Assembly (NCBI GenBank): GCA_964200075.2
Contig: CAXNAA020000077.1
Span: forward strand, 1 to 29,543
Length of the DNA: 29,543 nt
Direction of reading: 5' to 3'
Origin: Sphacelaria rigidula
Lineage: Eukaryota > Phaeophyceae > Sphacelariales
In this document: piece by piece, positions 9,325-19,496 of the stretch
Numbering within the stretch: the first letter of the stretch is position 1
How the letters are laid out: each line of letters begins with the position of its first letter
Translations under genes and position numbers: made by a program
Notes under the pieces: generated by a model
Told to the model about the DNA's origin: nothing
Databases searched by the model: none
What the model saw: only the letters and a program-made list of their open reading frames with translations

Positions 9325-10365
9325 TTGTAGAAAAGCTCAGACCATCCACAAAATTTGCAGTTCGGTAGGTATTGATGCTTCAGATGGAGAAATTGTGTTT
9401 TTGGTAAGGGTTCAAAGTTTCTCCGTTCTTTACCGGCTTCCGGGGGTCCCAGTACAAGGACTCCCGGAAGGCGGTACAGAATGACCCCAAAAACAATGAT
9501 AATACGATGCGTCCCGGAATGGTCCAAGGAACACATGTACGAAATTTGGTGGAGAAACTCGAAAATTTCATACAATGTTTCCTGCCTTAACGATGTTTTC
9601 ATACTCAAACCAAGTAGTGGGGAGTTTGCACGTTTTGAGCTCACATCCTCGCACAAACGCGCAAATCTTCACTCATTCATTAGGACTCGGACCGTGAAAC
9701 TTTGCACGAATGTGCTATGAATCTTTACGCTAGTTTCGATCAACAAGGTTTTTTCAATTTTTGAATTTTTTACCGCTATTCGGGGGTCCGATGGGATCCA
9801 AGTCGTTTTTTCGAAGTCGTCCATTCTGAGACCCCGGAAAACCAACACTACGTTTTTTTTCTCATTTTTTTCGCGAACGCTCTGTCGCCGCAAAAACCAA
9901 GGAAGAACCCCACAAAGTTTCGTGGCCAAACTCGATTTACAGGTGCTTGAATGTTCAGGTTCACGTCGAAAAAGGCCCAAAATCACCATTTTCAAACTAG
10001 AACGTAGTAGTTTGCCGTTTCACCATGGCACGGCAAGGTTCATAGCACAAACGCGAAAAATTTCACGCCGTTTTAAGGAGTCAGACCCAGAAATTTTGCA
10101 CAACCGTGCTATGGGTCATTTCACACCGTTGTGTGGACGAGTTTTTCTTTTTTTTTCTTCAGTTTTTACCGTTTTACGGGGGTCCGACTGGATTGAAGTT
10201 TCCCCGCAAAAACTAGGACCCCGGAAAAACGGTGAAAATGTCAAGAAGTATCAAAACCTTGACCTTGGAAAGTTGCGTGTTGATCCATAGAACACCTGTG
10301 CAAAATTTCAGGGTCTAACTCCTTCAAACGGCGTGAAGTTTTGCCGATGACTTTTTTTTTTTGTG
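9325..10365. mobile_element. Cluster of related foldback (inverted-repeat) modules
   Basis: Three GTCC/GGACCCC hairpin cores of the form ACCG...CGGGGGTCC ... GGACCCCGGAAAA occur at about 9427-9475, 9766-9845 and 10166-10236. Flanking arms carry AAATTTTGCACA...GTGCTATGG-type sequence on the left and its reverse complement (CCATAGAACACCTGTGCAAA type) on the right. Arms are visible at 9330-9360 and 9515-9570, 9660-9720 and about 10037-10066, and 10053-10118 and 10281-10345. This looks like repeated insertion or duplication of one foldback element family. No TSD could be assigned. The long minus-strand frame over 9174-9656 runs through repeat arms and is not called as a gene. Confidence 0.7.
10053..10345. 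repeat. Best-preserved foldback module
   Basis: The left arm 10053-10118 and right arm 10281-10345 are reverse complements over about 65 bp with roughly 80 percent identity by eye; both contain CACGCCGTTT, AAGGAGT, AGACCC and AAATTTTGCACA in mirrored order. An inner pair at 10166-10185 and 10216-10236 extends the fold. The whole can form a hairpin of about 290 nt. Confidence 0.8.
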
Positions 10366-10958
10366 AACCAGACTGCAGCTGTAGTTATCCAGGATGTGAA
10401 AATGTGCAACATGTATTAGGGCAGATGTGACGGGGATAACACGGGTCCACTCACATGTAACGGGAATATTCACATGGTTGCTATGCTACTGCCCACTGAT
10501 CTGTCTCCAACAAGCTTTCCGCAGGAAGAACTACACATGTAAATGCCCAAGACGTTAGCGCGCAGCCGATAGGATGACGACAATACTCGAAGGCTAGTTT
10601 ACAAGACTGCACGGGCCAGAAGATTGGTTTTTGTGCTAAACTATGCATCTTCAAGGTCCATGTCCACTACCGCTCAATATACAATTTTTTAGGCACTCCA
10701 ATTCGCAACGTGCCAGAGCCTGAATTTTTGGCGAAGTTGCCGAGATGTCTCCTTGCACGCATCGCGTGGTCTGTTTTGGGTGTGCTGGATGAGATCTCAG
10801 AAAGGGCTAGGAGAGGGACAGTGTGCTGTGCGTGTGGCGACAGCAAGATAAGCTCTTGTCATTGTGGCCACCAAGTCACCGCCAGCACCCTCACTGGCCC
10901 TCAATCACTCGTACCGCATACTTGAGTGCTTTGCTGACACTAGATACCCAAGGTCTCT
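10366..10958. other. Unassigned region
   Basis: No supported feature. A 71-codon frame at 10710-10925 contains two CxxC-like pairs (CCACGD and CHCGH) but is too short and unsupported to call. It could be an exon of the same gene as the frame that follows. Confidence 0.4.
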
Positions 10959-11324
10959 GTGAATTTTGTGGCAGCTTGTAGCGCGGCGTTTGTGGCACCC
11001 TGGTTGGACGAGGTGCGCTCCCTCACCGCTCAGCTCAGGCGCCGATTTGTGCCAAAACACGTCTTGCCCACGCTGGCGAGCACCTTGGGTTGCCAAAGCC
11101 CCAAGTCCGACTATGGTGACCTGCGCTGGAATCAAGCATCCGTTCAGGCGTGGAACTTGGGGCGGGTTGAAGAAATTTTACTGGCTACAGTAGAGCACCC
11201 CTTGCTGCCTCGGAATTTCAGAGCCTCGGCCCTAGGAGTGGTCCGCGAGAAACATTGCATACGTCGGACGAGCCCGAGTGTGACTCGTGGGCCTCGCACT
11301 CGTTGGGCTGCTCGTTGGCCGTGA
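10959..11324 (+). CDS. Hypothetical open frame, possible exon
   Basis: An open frame of about 121 codons with no ATG at its beginning (first candidate GTG at 10959). It is Trp, Arg and Leu rich, for example DYGDLRWNQASVQAWNLGRVEE. No domain is recognised. An AG at the end of ATACCCAAG just upstream could act as a splice acceptor. It ends at the border of the first satellite block. It could be an exon of an unknown gene or chance. Confidence 0.25.
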   Translation: MNFVAACSAAFVAPWLDEVRSLTAQLRRRFVPKHVLPTLASTLGCQSPKSDYGDLRWNQASVQAWNLGRVEEILLATVEHPLLPRNFRASALGVVREKHCIRRTSPSVTRGPRTRWAARWP

Positions 11325-11331
11325 AAATTGA

Positions 11332-11547
11332 TAGGGCGAGCACTCGAGTCATTGCTCGTTGTGGAAACAAACTAAAAACTACTAGGGCCAGCACTCGAGT
11401 CATTGCTCGTTGTTGAAACAAGCTAATAGGGCGAGCACTCGAGTCATTGCTCGTCGTGGAAACAAGCTAATAAGGCGAGCACCTGAGTCATTGCTCGTTG
11501 TGGAATACTAGGGCGAGCACTCGAGTCATTGCTGATTGTAAAACAAA
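11332..11547. repeat. Satellite block 1, about 44-bp unit, five units
   Basis: The unit consensus contains AGGGCGAGCACTCGAGTCAT, then TGCTCGTTGTGGAAACAAAC, then TAAT. Copies start at about 11332, 11382, 11427, 11471 and 11509. CGAGCA and TGCTCG in each unit can pair around a 10-nt loop that contains the CTCGAG palindrome. The block stops at the TTAA (11548) where a DNA element begins and resumes on its other side at 12596. Confidence 0.9.
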
Positions 11548-11551
11548 TTAA

Positions 11552-12591
11552 CCCCTTTGGGACCGGGCCCCCAGAGCGACCAATGAGGCTGGTTAGGAAT
11601 GACGTGTCTGACGTCCGCACTAAACAGTGGCACGTTGTTGAAAATCCGCGTATGTAACGACAGGGTTATGACGAAAACCGAAAGTTTCATCTAATCTATT
11701 TTCAGGTGCAGGGTGCGCATTAGGTAATGTACATCTGATGTAGCAAGCAGTATGGGTCGCGGTAGAGAGCTTCCAACAGGATGCGGCGACCGGCGGGCCG
11801 CCCGCCACTTGTGGCCTTGGATGATAATATTGTCCCCGCCACCTTGCCACACGGTCCCTTGTGGTGGGGGTGGGCCGCCATTTCCATCTTTATTGCTTGC
11901 GACAACTTCTGTTTAGAGGGTATGGGCATTGCGGCGCACATACATACATACAGTGCAGTACAGTACAGAGCAGTACACCTCCCCGACTGCAGCAGGAGCT
12001 ACCGCTGCATACCGCCTTGCACGTTCTGGGCAGTCCTCAGCGACGGAGATCAGCTGCCTATATACAGCTTTGTCATCCCCGCCCACTACATATATGTTCA
12101 CAGTGTTCTGCAAGTCATCGGCAGAGGGATACGCAGAATTCATGACGGTAGCTCCTTTTCTCTTTCCATGGCCCACCTGGGTTTAGTGCCTCGTGAACAT
12201 GGCCACATTGTGACATGTACACTCCTTTCCGTTTTTTCCACTCCATCCTGTGTTAGTGTAATTACTACGTTGTAGGATAGACTGGCGACCCCCCAAAACT
12301 CCGGGGAAACCCCGGGAACGCTATTTTGAATGCAAGCAATACAAAAAGCCATGCTCCAAGTAGCCTGGTTTGAGAAACCTGGGAAGGCTCATCTGGGCCA
12401 GGGATGGGGCCCCCACACGATCTTTGCAGTGACATCGCACTCGGCAACAGTCCCCGCGCTAGTTGTTCGGGTCCGGTCGGCAAATTTCGCCTCGCCGTGA
12501 TTAGGCAGGTCGCTCCCCGACTTACTTTTTACTATTTCACGAAGACTTGGTCAACCTCTTGTTAATGAGGGGTCGGTCCCATGCAAAAGAG
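11552..12591 (+). mobile_element. TTAA-flanked non-autonomous DNA element (piggyBac-like), copy 1
   Basis: The left end is TTAA (11548-11551) followed by CCCCTTTGGGACCGGGCC. The right end is GGTCGGTCCCATGCAAAAGAG followed by TGAA (12592-12595), so the ends form an imperfect TIR with core GGGACCG. Family knowledge: piggyBac elements insert at TTAA and their TIRs commonly begin CCCTTT. The element lies exactly between two blocks of one satellite. Ignoring it, AAACAAA-TTAA-TAGGGCGAG restores a satellite unit (consensus AAACAAACTAATAGGGCGAG). A second, inverted copy is at 24449-25902. No transposase is present; the internal frame at 11781 is not conserved between copies. Confidence 0.82.
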
Positions 12592-13025
12592 TGAATAGGG
12601 CGAGGTTCTCGAGTCATTGCTCGTTGTGGAAAAGAATAATAAGGCGAGCACTCGAGTCATTGCTCCTTGTGGCAACAAACTAATAGGGCGAGCACTCGAG
12701 TCATTGCTCGTTGTGGAAACAGACAAATAGGGCGAGCACTCGAGTCATTGCTCGTTGTGGGAAAAACTAATGGGGCGAGCACTCGAGTCATTGCTCGTTG
12801 CGGAAAAAATTAGTAGGGCAAGCACTCGAGTCATTGCTCGTTTTGGAAAAAAAGTAATGGGACGAGCACACGAGTCATTGCTCGTTGTAAAGAAAAGTAA
12901 TGACTCGAGTGCACCAGTCATTGCTCGTTGTGAAAAAAAGTACTGACTCGAGCGCACGAGTCATGCTCGTTGTGTTTGCAAAGAAAATCCACGAGTGCAC
13001 TCGTTTCAACGAGTAATGACTCGTC
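12592..13025. repeat. Satellite block 2, same 44-bp unit, about nine units
   Basis: Units begin at about 12596, 12641, 12683, 12728, 12772, 12815, 12858, 12900 and 12943, with the same CACTCGAGTCATTGCTCGTT core as block 1. Units decay toward the 3-prime end, where the last ones read ACTGACTCGAGCGCACGAGT and merge into unique DNA at about 13025. It is one array with block 1, separated by the inserted element. Confidence 0.9.
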
Positions 13026-14159
13026 CGAAGTGTGGAACATTGTTCACTGTATTCGTCAGTGCTGAGATTGGGGTGAACAACTGTCCATTTCTACAGGCAA
13101 ATGGTGCATTTCCATGCGCGAAATGAGCGTGCGGCTAGACAGCGACCAGAGCCCAGGAAGCTTACTGGGAAGTGACGTATTGGCGAGGTAAAAGTTTCGC
13201 CTTGAGAGAAACGGTCTTATTGTAGATACGCCGCGTTTCCCTAACCTGGTTTAAGCTATGTGGCCACGACGATCGTGCACAGCTTGCACAACCGTGGAAA
13301 GGACGAAGCGCAAGTCTCAATTGACATGAGCTTCGAGAAGTATGAGTGCTACTTCGTTAGGGTCGTTACCGTCTCTCAATTCGATAGGTTGTCGAGTGCG
13401 GTGAGACTGTCTGTTACACCCGCCCCTATATTTACAAGTTGTTAGATGCGGTCAGATTGTTACACCCCCTCTAAATGGTCTTATGGCACTGTTGATAGCA
13501 CCGCGACTAGTTTAGGCGCCGTGCTCGTCCTTTGAGGATTTTTTTTTTTACGGGGAGTCGGGAAAGGCACGACACGGATGTAATTCGTGCGCAAAAAACA
13601 TGGCACGGGCACGTTTCATCTCAACTCCCATCGGCGGGGTACTGTCATCTTCGATTTTCAGAACTCACGTCACATAAGTTCAATTCTCTCACTACATGAG
13701 TTTTTATCTCCGACCCGTGGTCACGGGGTGCAAGGAACTCACCACCGATGACCATAAAACGAAGAGTCGACAGAGGACGTCTTTGCACAAAAACCTGTAC
13801 ACGAAAACAATCACCCCGCCGAAACCGATCGAGCAACGAGGGTCACACTGCAAGCCGGCAAATTACCGGCGTGGGATCTAGACGACCAAACTACCACCCC
13901 CTGCTGCATGTACGTGTAGGAGCAGCAAACGCAGGAATCGACATGTTGCAGGCAGCGAGAACCACCCCGAAATAGACTTGATAATATTGAAAATTATCCC
14001 AGGTTGAAGGAAATTAGGTGATGGCTTTATCAATGAAACATCAACTGGCTTGGCTCAGCATCAACATCAAGTGAGTTGATCACCCTATTAATAGTCCGGT
14101 GTAATTACCCAGAGCTAATCCAAGTTCGAGAACCTCAAATCTACCTGCCCTTTTGTTTT
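13026..14159. other. Unassigned region
   Basis: No supported gene. A local duplication at 13386-13425 and 13434-13470 shares GTTG, GTGCGGT or ATGCGGTCAGA and TTACACC words. The rest shows no TIR, satellite or RNA gene that I can support. Confidence 0.45.
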
Positions 14160-14245
14160 CCCCCCCGCACTTTCAACCCCCCTCCCCCTCCTCGGAATGA
14201 GTCCGTGGTCTCGAGGGATCAACCCACCTCTCCCCCGGTACGCGC
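14160..14245 (+). repeat. Dispersed repeat, copy B (inverted copy at 7111-7200)
   Basis: It carries GCACTTTCAACCC, CCTCCTCGGAATGAGTCC, GTGGTCTCGAGGGATCAA and CCGGTACG in the same order as the minus strand of 7111-7200. The two copies face opposite directions about 7 kb apart. The element's ends are not clear, so this may be a fragment of a longer family. Confidence 0.7.
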
Positions 14246-14988
14246 CTTTCGTTTCGCTCTCGCGGATTGGGTCAGCACTTCCGCACCGCGTCAACCCACG
14301 TCACACAAACCCAGTCGACTAATATTGTTTACCCACGTACTCACGTTTTCCACGGTGGAAATCGTACATAACGAAGAAAAAAACCAACCAATCGGGGAAC
14401 AAACCCCCGTTCTCTCCGCCCTAATGGCAACCGTCGGACCAATACACCACCGGGGCCCTAGAAGCAGATATTTCAGTGATGTGTCGGGAGCAGTTTAGAA
14501 CGAAGGCAATATAAAACTGAGGACACACCCAATGCCCCCCAATCCTGACCCCCGAAAAGTACTGGGAAAAATAAGTTGGTTTGACGACGTTACTGTACAG
14601 AAGATTACACAACGCCGAAACAACCGGAGCCCCAAATGAGAAGAAACGAAGCCGCTAAAAAGTCACAGAGGCTGACGGAAGCTGACGTGGATGATGTCGG
14701 ATCTGACGAAGTCCGTCACGTCCCGAGTGTAGACATCTGGTTTTGGAACGCAGCACGGTATAAAGCAGGTGGACAAGGGGAAAGTAAAGGGACAAATACA
14801 CGTGAGCAAGTGTGCAGGCTGAAGATTGCACTGAGGCATGTTGAAAGAAAGAAAGAAAAGGCTGGTACCGACGAGAGCAAGCATTGAAGGTGTGAGGGGG
14901 CAGGATGAAAATAAGACTACACATGGTTGAGAGGGAGTTGAACAGGGACAAGGAATGGCCAGTTGTGGTACTTACCGTCAGCGGCGGT
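14246..14988. other. Unassigned region, with a strong splice-donor-like site
   Basis: No independent gene is supported. On the minus strand a consensus 5-prime splice site GTAAGT occurs at 14970-14975 (ACG|GTAAGT context), just downstream of the Cys-rich frame at 14989-15571. The open minus frame running through 14655-15176 could therefore include an alternative exon end rather than a separate protein. Confidence 0.35.
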
Positions 14989-15571
14989 TTAGCTTCCAGC
15001 TCCGCTCCTGGTGGCCGTGGGTCGGCTACCTTGTCGGATCGTACTTTTTTTCTTCTTTTCGAAGGGAGGGGAAATTTTAGTCGGTGGCGTGACGGGGTGG
15101 TTTCCGGGAGGGGACAGGGAGTTATGGCTGACCCGCGGTACTTTGCGCGGTGTCGAATCGTCGTTTCTTGACGCATATGCCGCTTTCTCCTTCAACAAGT
15201 GCCGTTGGAAATCGGACAGGAGCGTGGCACGCGTGTTGTAGAAACAGAGGTCGCACCTTATAAAAGCGGGTTCGCCATCTCCCGCCGAGAGATCGTGGAG
15301 GGTTTTTTGGGCAAGGGTTGCTGTACACTCGTAACACGGATAAGTGCACTCCTCGGCCGCTTTCACGAGGGTTTTTACGCACGCGCGGCCGTCCGCGTGG
15401 GCGTATACCCTGTCTTTACCGCCGTTAGGATCGGACATGCGGTGGCACGGGGTGCTGACCCTGATCTCGCCGCCACACGCTAGGCAGAGGAAGGGCAGCT
15501 GTTTCCTGGAGCCCTTCGCGACTGGTTTTGTATCCTGCGAGACAGAGATGTGGGTGTTGTAGGTGGAGCAC
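14989..15571 (-). CDS. Cys-rich, probable zinc-binding protein exon
   Basis: The minus frame is open from 15663 to the stop at 14989 (about 225 codons), with the first Met at 15438. A likely 3-prime splice site, preceded by a long pyrimidine-rich tract and ending GACAG, would start the exon at 15571. The protein has three CxxC pairs in order (CLACGG, CYEC, CDLC) plus PCH and HADGRAC between the first two, a spacing that suggests a multi-Zn fold. It continues with a basic, Pro and Ser rich tail (PPFEKKKK). No named family is recognised. The consensus donor GTAAGT at 14970-14975 suggests that the real exon may end in another frame. Function is unknown; nucleic-acid binding is only a guess from the Cys pattern and basic tail. 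Confidence 0.5.
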
Positions 15572-15669
15572 CTGTCGATACCGAACGAGTTGGGAGGAAG
15601 ACGAAGCGACGGTTGCGGAAAGTTCAGCGAGAAAATAGTACGGAAGGAAAGATAGTTGTACTGTTAGCG

Positions 15670-16920
15670 AATGCGCGACGAACGGGTGTTGAAAGCAACG
15701 GTGTCGAGTAGGTTGAAAAGGGTGGAAGTGGGATAAGAAGTTGCCTTCGGTTATCAGGGTACTTCTCGATGAACCTGCACTAAGGAAACCACGGCCTCCA
15801 CGTAAGTGTGGCATTCTGTACAAGCAAGTCTAGCATGTAGGAGTGTACTATCACAAAAAAGGTGGGAGGTCCTCTCCTAGCGTCCCGTCCCCGATGTGTG
15901 TCGAATCGTGGCTTGCAATGGTTGGCGCCAACTCCGGTGGGAAGGTACACCGAAAGCATGGAAGAAATGGGCTGGGGACTGAGCCAGTTAAAACTCTATA
16001 TCTTCATCGCTATTACTGGAGTTCAACTGGAAATGGGTACGAGAGCGCCAGTTGTCTAGTGCGTGTGGAGGTGTTGCGCAGCTTGTCTATACCGAGTAAT
16101 TTTTATAGTAGTTCAATGATGGGGAGTTTATATGAAAGAAACAATGTGTACAATTAGACTGTAAGGTTGAAGTCAGCAGTCTGCAGAAGTTCAGGTCCCA
16201 CAGACGTCGGTGGTACCCGGTTGTTCTGCAGTTTTCTTTATCGCCGACATCGGGTCGGTCGAAGGCTGGTCAGTCGAACGAGATAAATGAATAAATGAAG
16301 AGGTGGGTCTCAGTTCTGGTGGGACGCTTGGTGCTGAAGTGCCAAACTCCATACCCCAATTCACAATTGCATGAAGATCGATGTGAACATGAAGCAGGCG
16401 ATACTCACAACACGTCGAAGTAATGTAGCAGGTATGTACCGCATCCGAAGAAAAAAATCCGGTAACGGGCGATCACAAAATACACGAGCGTTCTATCGAA
16501 TAAGCTGCGGTGAGAACCTGTTTACTTCAATTGCCCAAGGTACTGCCAGGGTGTGGCATGTTTGTTCCGATCCCCAGGTCCCCAAGAAGAGGGTCTGCTG
16601 CTGGATGGTATAGGGAAATGGTGTTCGAATCGCTACTACATACCGAAGACATGCTAGAGCAGTACGAGGCTCGTATCAGCTCGCAGTGAGGGGTTACATT
16701 ATTCACAACCAATTAAGGTTACCGCAGGAAAAAAAGGTAAAACATGGGAAAATGTTCTGACTTGGGCGAGGCTCCTGACCGGGACCCCCTACTAGCCGGG
16801 GGGTGCGATCAGCTGGAAAAAGTGGACGGAGTGGCAATTTGCGCGGCAAGTGTTGACGGAACTGAACAGAGCTGATTGTTCACAGCCCCGAGAATAAATT
16901 TGAGGTTTTGCATCGTTAAG
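15670..16920. other. Unassigned region
   Basis: No supported feature. If the Cys-rich minus-strand gene is spliced, its upstream exon or promoter should lie here; pyrimidine-rich minus-strand DNA from 15580 to 15660 fits an intron 3-prime end. A short ATG frame at 16371-16613 has no recognisable motif. Confidence 0.4.
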
Positions 16921-16924
16921 GTGC

Positions 16925-17460
16925 ATTGGGTAGGGTACGAGAGCTTTCGTGGACCATACAGAAGTAGGGAGTACCGACATAAAATCGCTCGGAGGCCACG
17001 GAACTTGTCGGGTAGGGATAGGAGGCTTACAGATAATCCACTGGTGGTCTTGTGATGAAAAAGGGTTGCATAGAAGTTAGAACACGCACCCGGATATTTG
17101 TACAAGGGTGTAGGGATAAACCGTGTGTACAGAAAGGACAGAACTGTCTTGGAAGGGTATGGTGGGTCACAACAATCACGCAACTTTCGTGGGCCGGTAG
17201 GACAGTCTTCGACAAGTCACAGAACTGTCGAGGGATTAGGAAAGCGTTACTGAAGTCGAAGATCTGTCGAGTAGGGGTGTACAAGTGACACTGAAGTCAT
17301 AGAGCTATCAAGTTGGGCAATGAAAGTCTTACAAAATTCACTAGAAAAATCCGGTAGACCAACCACAGTCCAAGAGAAGCTACAAAACTGTCGGTTACGG
17401 GGATGAAAGTTTTCCAGAAGTCACCGAACTGTCGTATAGGGATAATATCTGAAAATATAC
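16925..17460. repeat. Degenerate minisatellite, about 41-bp unit
   Basis: The core AAGTCACAGAACTGTCG, followed by AGTAGGGAT, recurs with GAACTGTCG-like words at 17141, 17181, 17222, 17261, 17302, about 17344, 17385 and 17426. Successive spacing is 39 to 42 bp. Earlier, more decayed copies are at 16941 and 17001. Units are strongly diverged, so the array is old. No coding content. Confidence 0.75.
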
Positions 17461-18041
17461 TCGGTGTATGCAACAAACCGGCCCCTGTACGAGATAAGGT
17501 TGGACACCATAAGCCGATACCCTGCATCCTGCTAATTGATGCCGATTCGGAGAAAGATGAATCGCCAGCATTTTCGAAAAGGGTCAACGGGTTGTGCTAT
17601 TCCGACTTCTTTTGTTTTTGAATATATTCTCAACTTTCTTACTCCCTCAAGAAATAGATGGCATGCTTCGTAACCGATGGACAGGGAGGATCGTCTCGGA
17701 ACAGATTCACAGGCTGACAATCAATATACATCCGCGGTTTTGCAGTGGACGGCGGTTGGTTTTTGACGGGGGGGGGAGGTGTCTGTCCGATAGGGAACCG
17801 AAGAGGTCATCGAGGCAACTGTGTGTGTTCGCAAGTTTCCTTCGGAGAATGATGAGCCATGCCCTCGTGTGTGGTGGCAACTTAGGTCCACAGCGTCCGT
17901 AGCGTTTTCGTTTAGCACTAGGCGGAAGCATCGGCAGCTCGCCGGAATTTGTGATTCAGTGCGAAGCGATGGCACTATGAGCTCGAGAACTATAAATATT
18001 TCATTTTCACAAGAAGAACATAATGGAGGATCAGAGTGTAG
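17461..18041. other. Unassigned region with a TATA-like site
   Basis: Overlapping open frames occur on both strands, for example 17594-17902 plus, without recognised motifs. TATAAATATT at 17991-18000 is a plausible TATA box, about 40 bp upstream of an open frame that is interrupted by the hAT-type element. Confidence 0.35.
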
Positions 18042-19046
18042 CGGGATCTGAGGGTTGTGGATCGGGGCGAATTCTTACAATATGCAACTTTTAGCGAGCC
18101 GGATTGCAGTCAAGTACGAATCCGATTATGTATAACCGGATTTATATTGTTGTTTCGGTCGACGGAGGAAAGAACGAAACAGCTGTCACTTGGCTGTCAT
18201 GTAGGGTTGTATATCAACTATTTCTAGGGGTTGATTTGAAATCAACTAACTTGATTAGTTGAGTTTTTTAGGTAGAATTTCAGCAGCACACAAGCCAAAA
18301 ATCGGCTGAGTTTCGTCGTGTGACAATATAAAGCATACGAGCACGCATACGCAAGCCCACAGCAGCAGCACAGCGGTCTTGTAATCAATATTTTAGCTGA
18401 ACCTGCTGCATCGGTACTCAAGCACCCCATCTTCCTGCACTACCCCTGTTTTTTACTTCGAAGCACTCTCAGACATGGAACATGCACGCCTCAAACCTGT
18501 CTGGCAAAAAACCCCGAAAGTAGTAGCCAGATTGCACGAAGATGCTTCTCGACGTTTACACTTGAAATGGTCAATGCTACCGTATTTGTGCCGGTACGTT
18601 GCAAATTGGTGTCTGGATGTTTCATACGGTCAGTATATGTGCTTCAGGGACGTACGGGTGTTATAGGAACAACGATATCTGATTTTTGGTTACGTCTACA
18701 CCATCGGTGACCTTGGTCCACGTGCATTGCAAGCCCCGCTTGGAATCGCTGCACGACCTGGCCCCGTTGACGGTCGTTTTCTTTCCGTCGACCGGCTTTG
18801 TACACATGAAAATTCCGGGCTTCACGAGCTTTTTTTTTCCAAATATCACACCATGAATGCGAAAGAAGTGACCGAAGTTTACGAGGAAAACGAACGAAAG
18901 TAGTTGAATCCATTTGAATTTAAATTATGACGTGCCTTACATGAGGCATGACGAAAAAACGCATTCATGGTCGACGAGGGAGAGGTAGCGCTGAACCCTC
19001 TCTCGATATAAAGAATAAGGCAAGCACCGCAAAACGAAGGTGGAGA

Positions 19047-19300
19047 GAGCAATGCTACGGTAGGGGTGCACAACATGTTTCCGGGTAGGGGTAACGGATG
19101 GAGACTACAGTAATGCCGCGATAACTCCCCCCCCCCCAAAACAAATACAGGCATAAACCGGGCTGGATTGGAGGTGTGTGCGATACTCTGCAACCAAGTA
19201 TGTACGATTCATGAGACATTTCACCGGTCCAACAACACAGCGAGGGAAGGCCTCAGACAAGATTTTGCGAAAAAAGTGCACCCCTACCGTAGCATTGCTC
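19047..19300. repeat. Perfect 25-bp inverted repeat inside the hAT-type element
   Basis: The 25 bases at 19047-19071 (beginning GAGCAATGCTACGG, ending GGGGTGCAC) are the exact reverse complement of 19276-19300. They enclose about 204 bp, including a C-run at 19127-19137. No TSD was found beside them. This may be a nested MITE or a structural part of the host element. Confidence 0.85.
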
Positions 19301-19496
19301 GAGAACTCGAACAAATGAAAAAGGACAAGAACTCCTGTGTTGGCCTTCCTCCTGTGTTACCCCGGCTGGTGCGCCCACATATACCAGAAGGTATAGACTG
19401 GCGTCCAGAATAGATGGGATGAGACGACAACGTTTCCCCTGTGACGACGGATCATGAGCGTCACCCTACCTCACTCCGCGAAATACAGCACAGGCA

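Noticed and set aside
9174-9656. 160-codon minus-strand open frame
   Set aside because: It runs through arms and core of a foldback module; length is a by-product of AT-poor repeat sequence, and no protein motif is present.
12745-12957. Open frames in the satellite (for example the minus frame with repeated RAMTRVLAL-like peptides)
   Set aside because: The repeated peptide simply mirrors the 44-bp satellite, whose period is not a multiple of three throughout and whose units vary in length.
14655-15176. 173-codon minus-strand open frame beside the Cys-rich frame
   Set aside because: It overlaps the Cys-rich frame and lacks motifs. Part of it could be an alternative exon up to the GTAAGT donor at 14970-14975, but it is not supported as a separate protein.
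15425-15823. 132-codon minus-strand open frame
   Set aside because: It is an out-of-frame shadow over the pyrimidine-rich DNA and the first CxxC pair of the Cys-rich frame, which is the better candidate.
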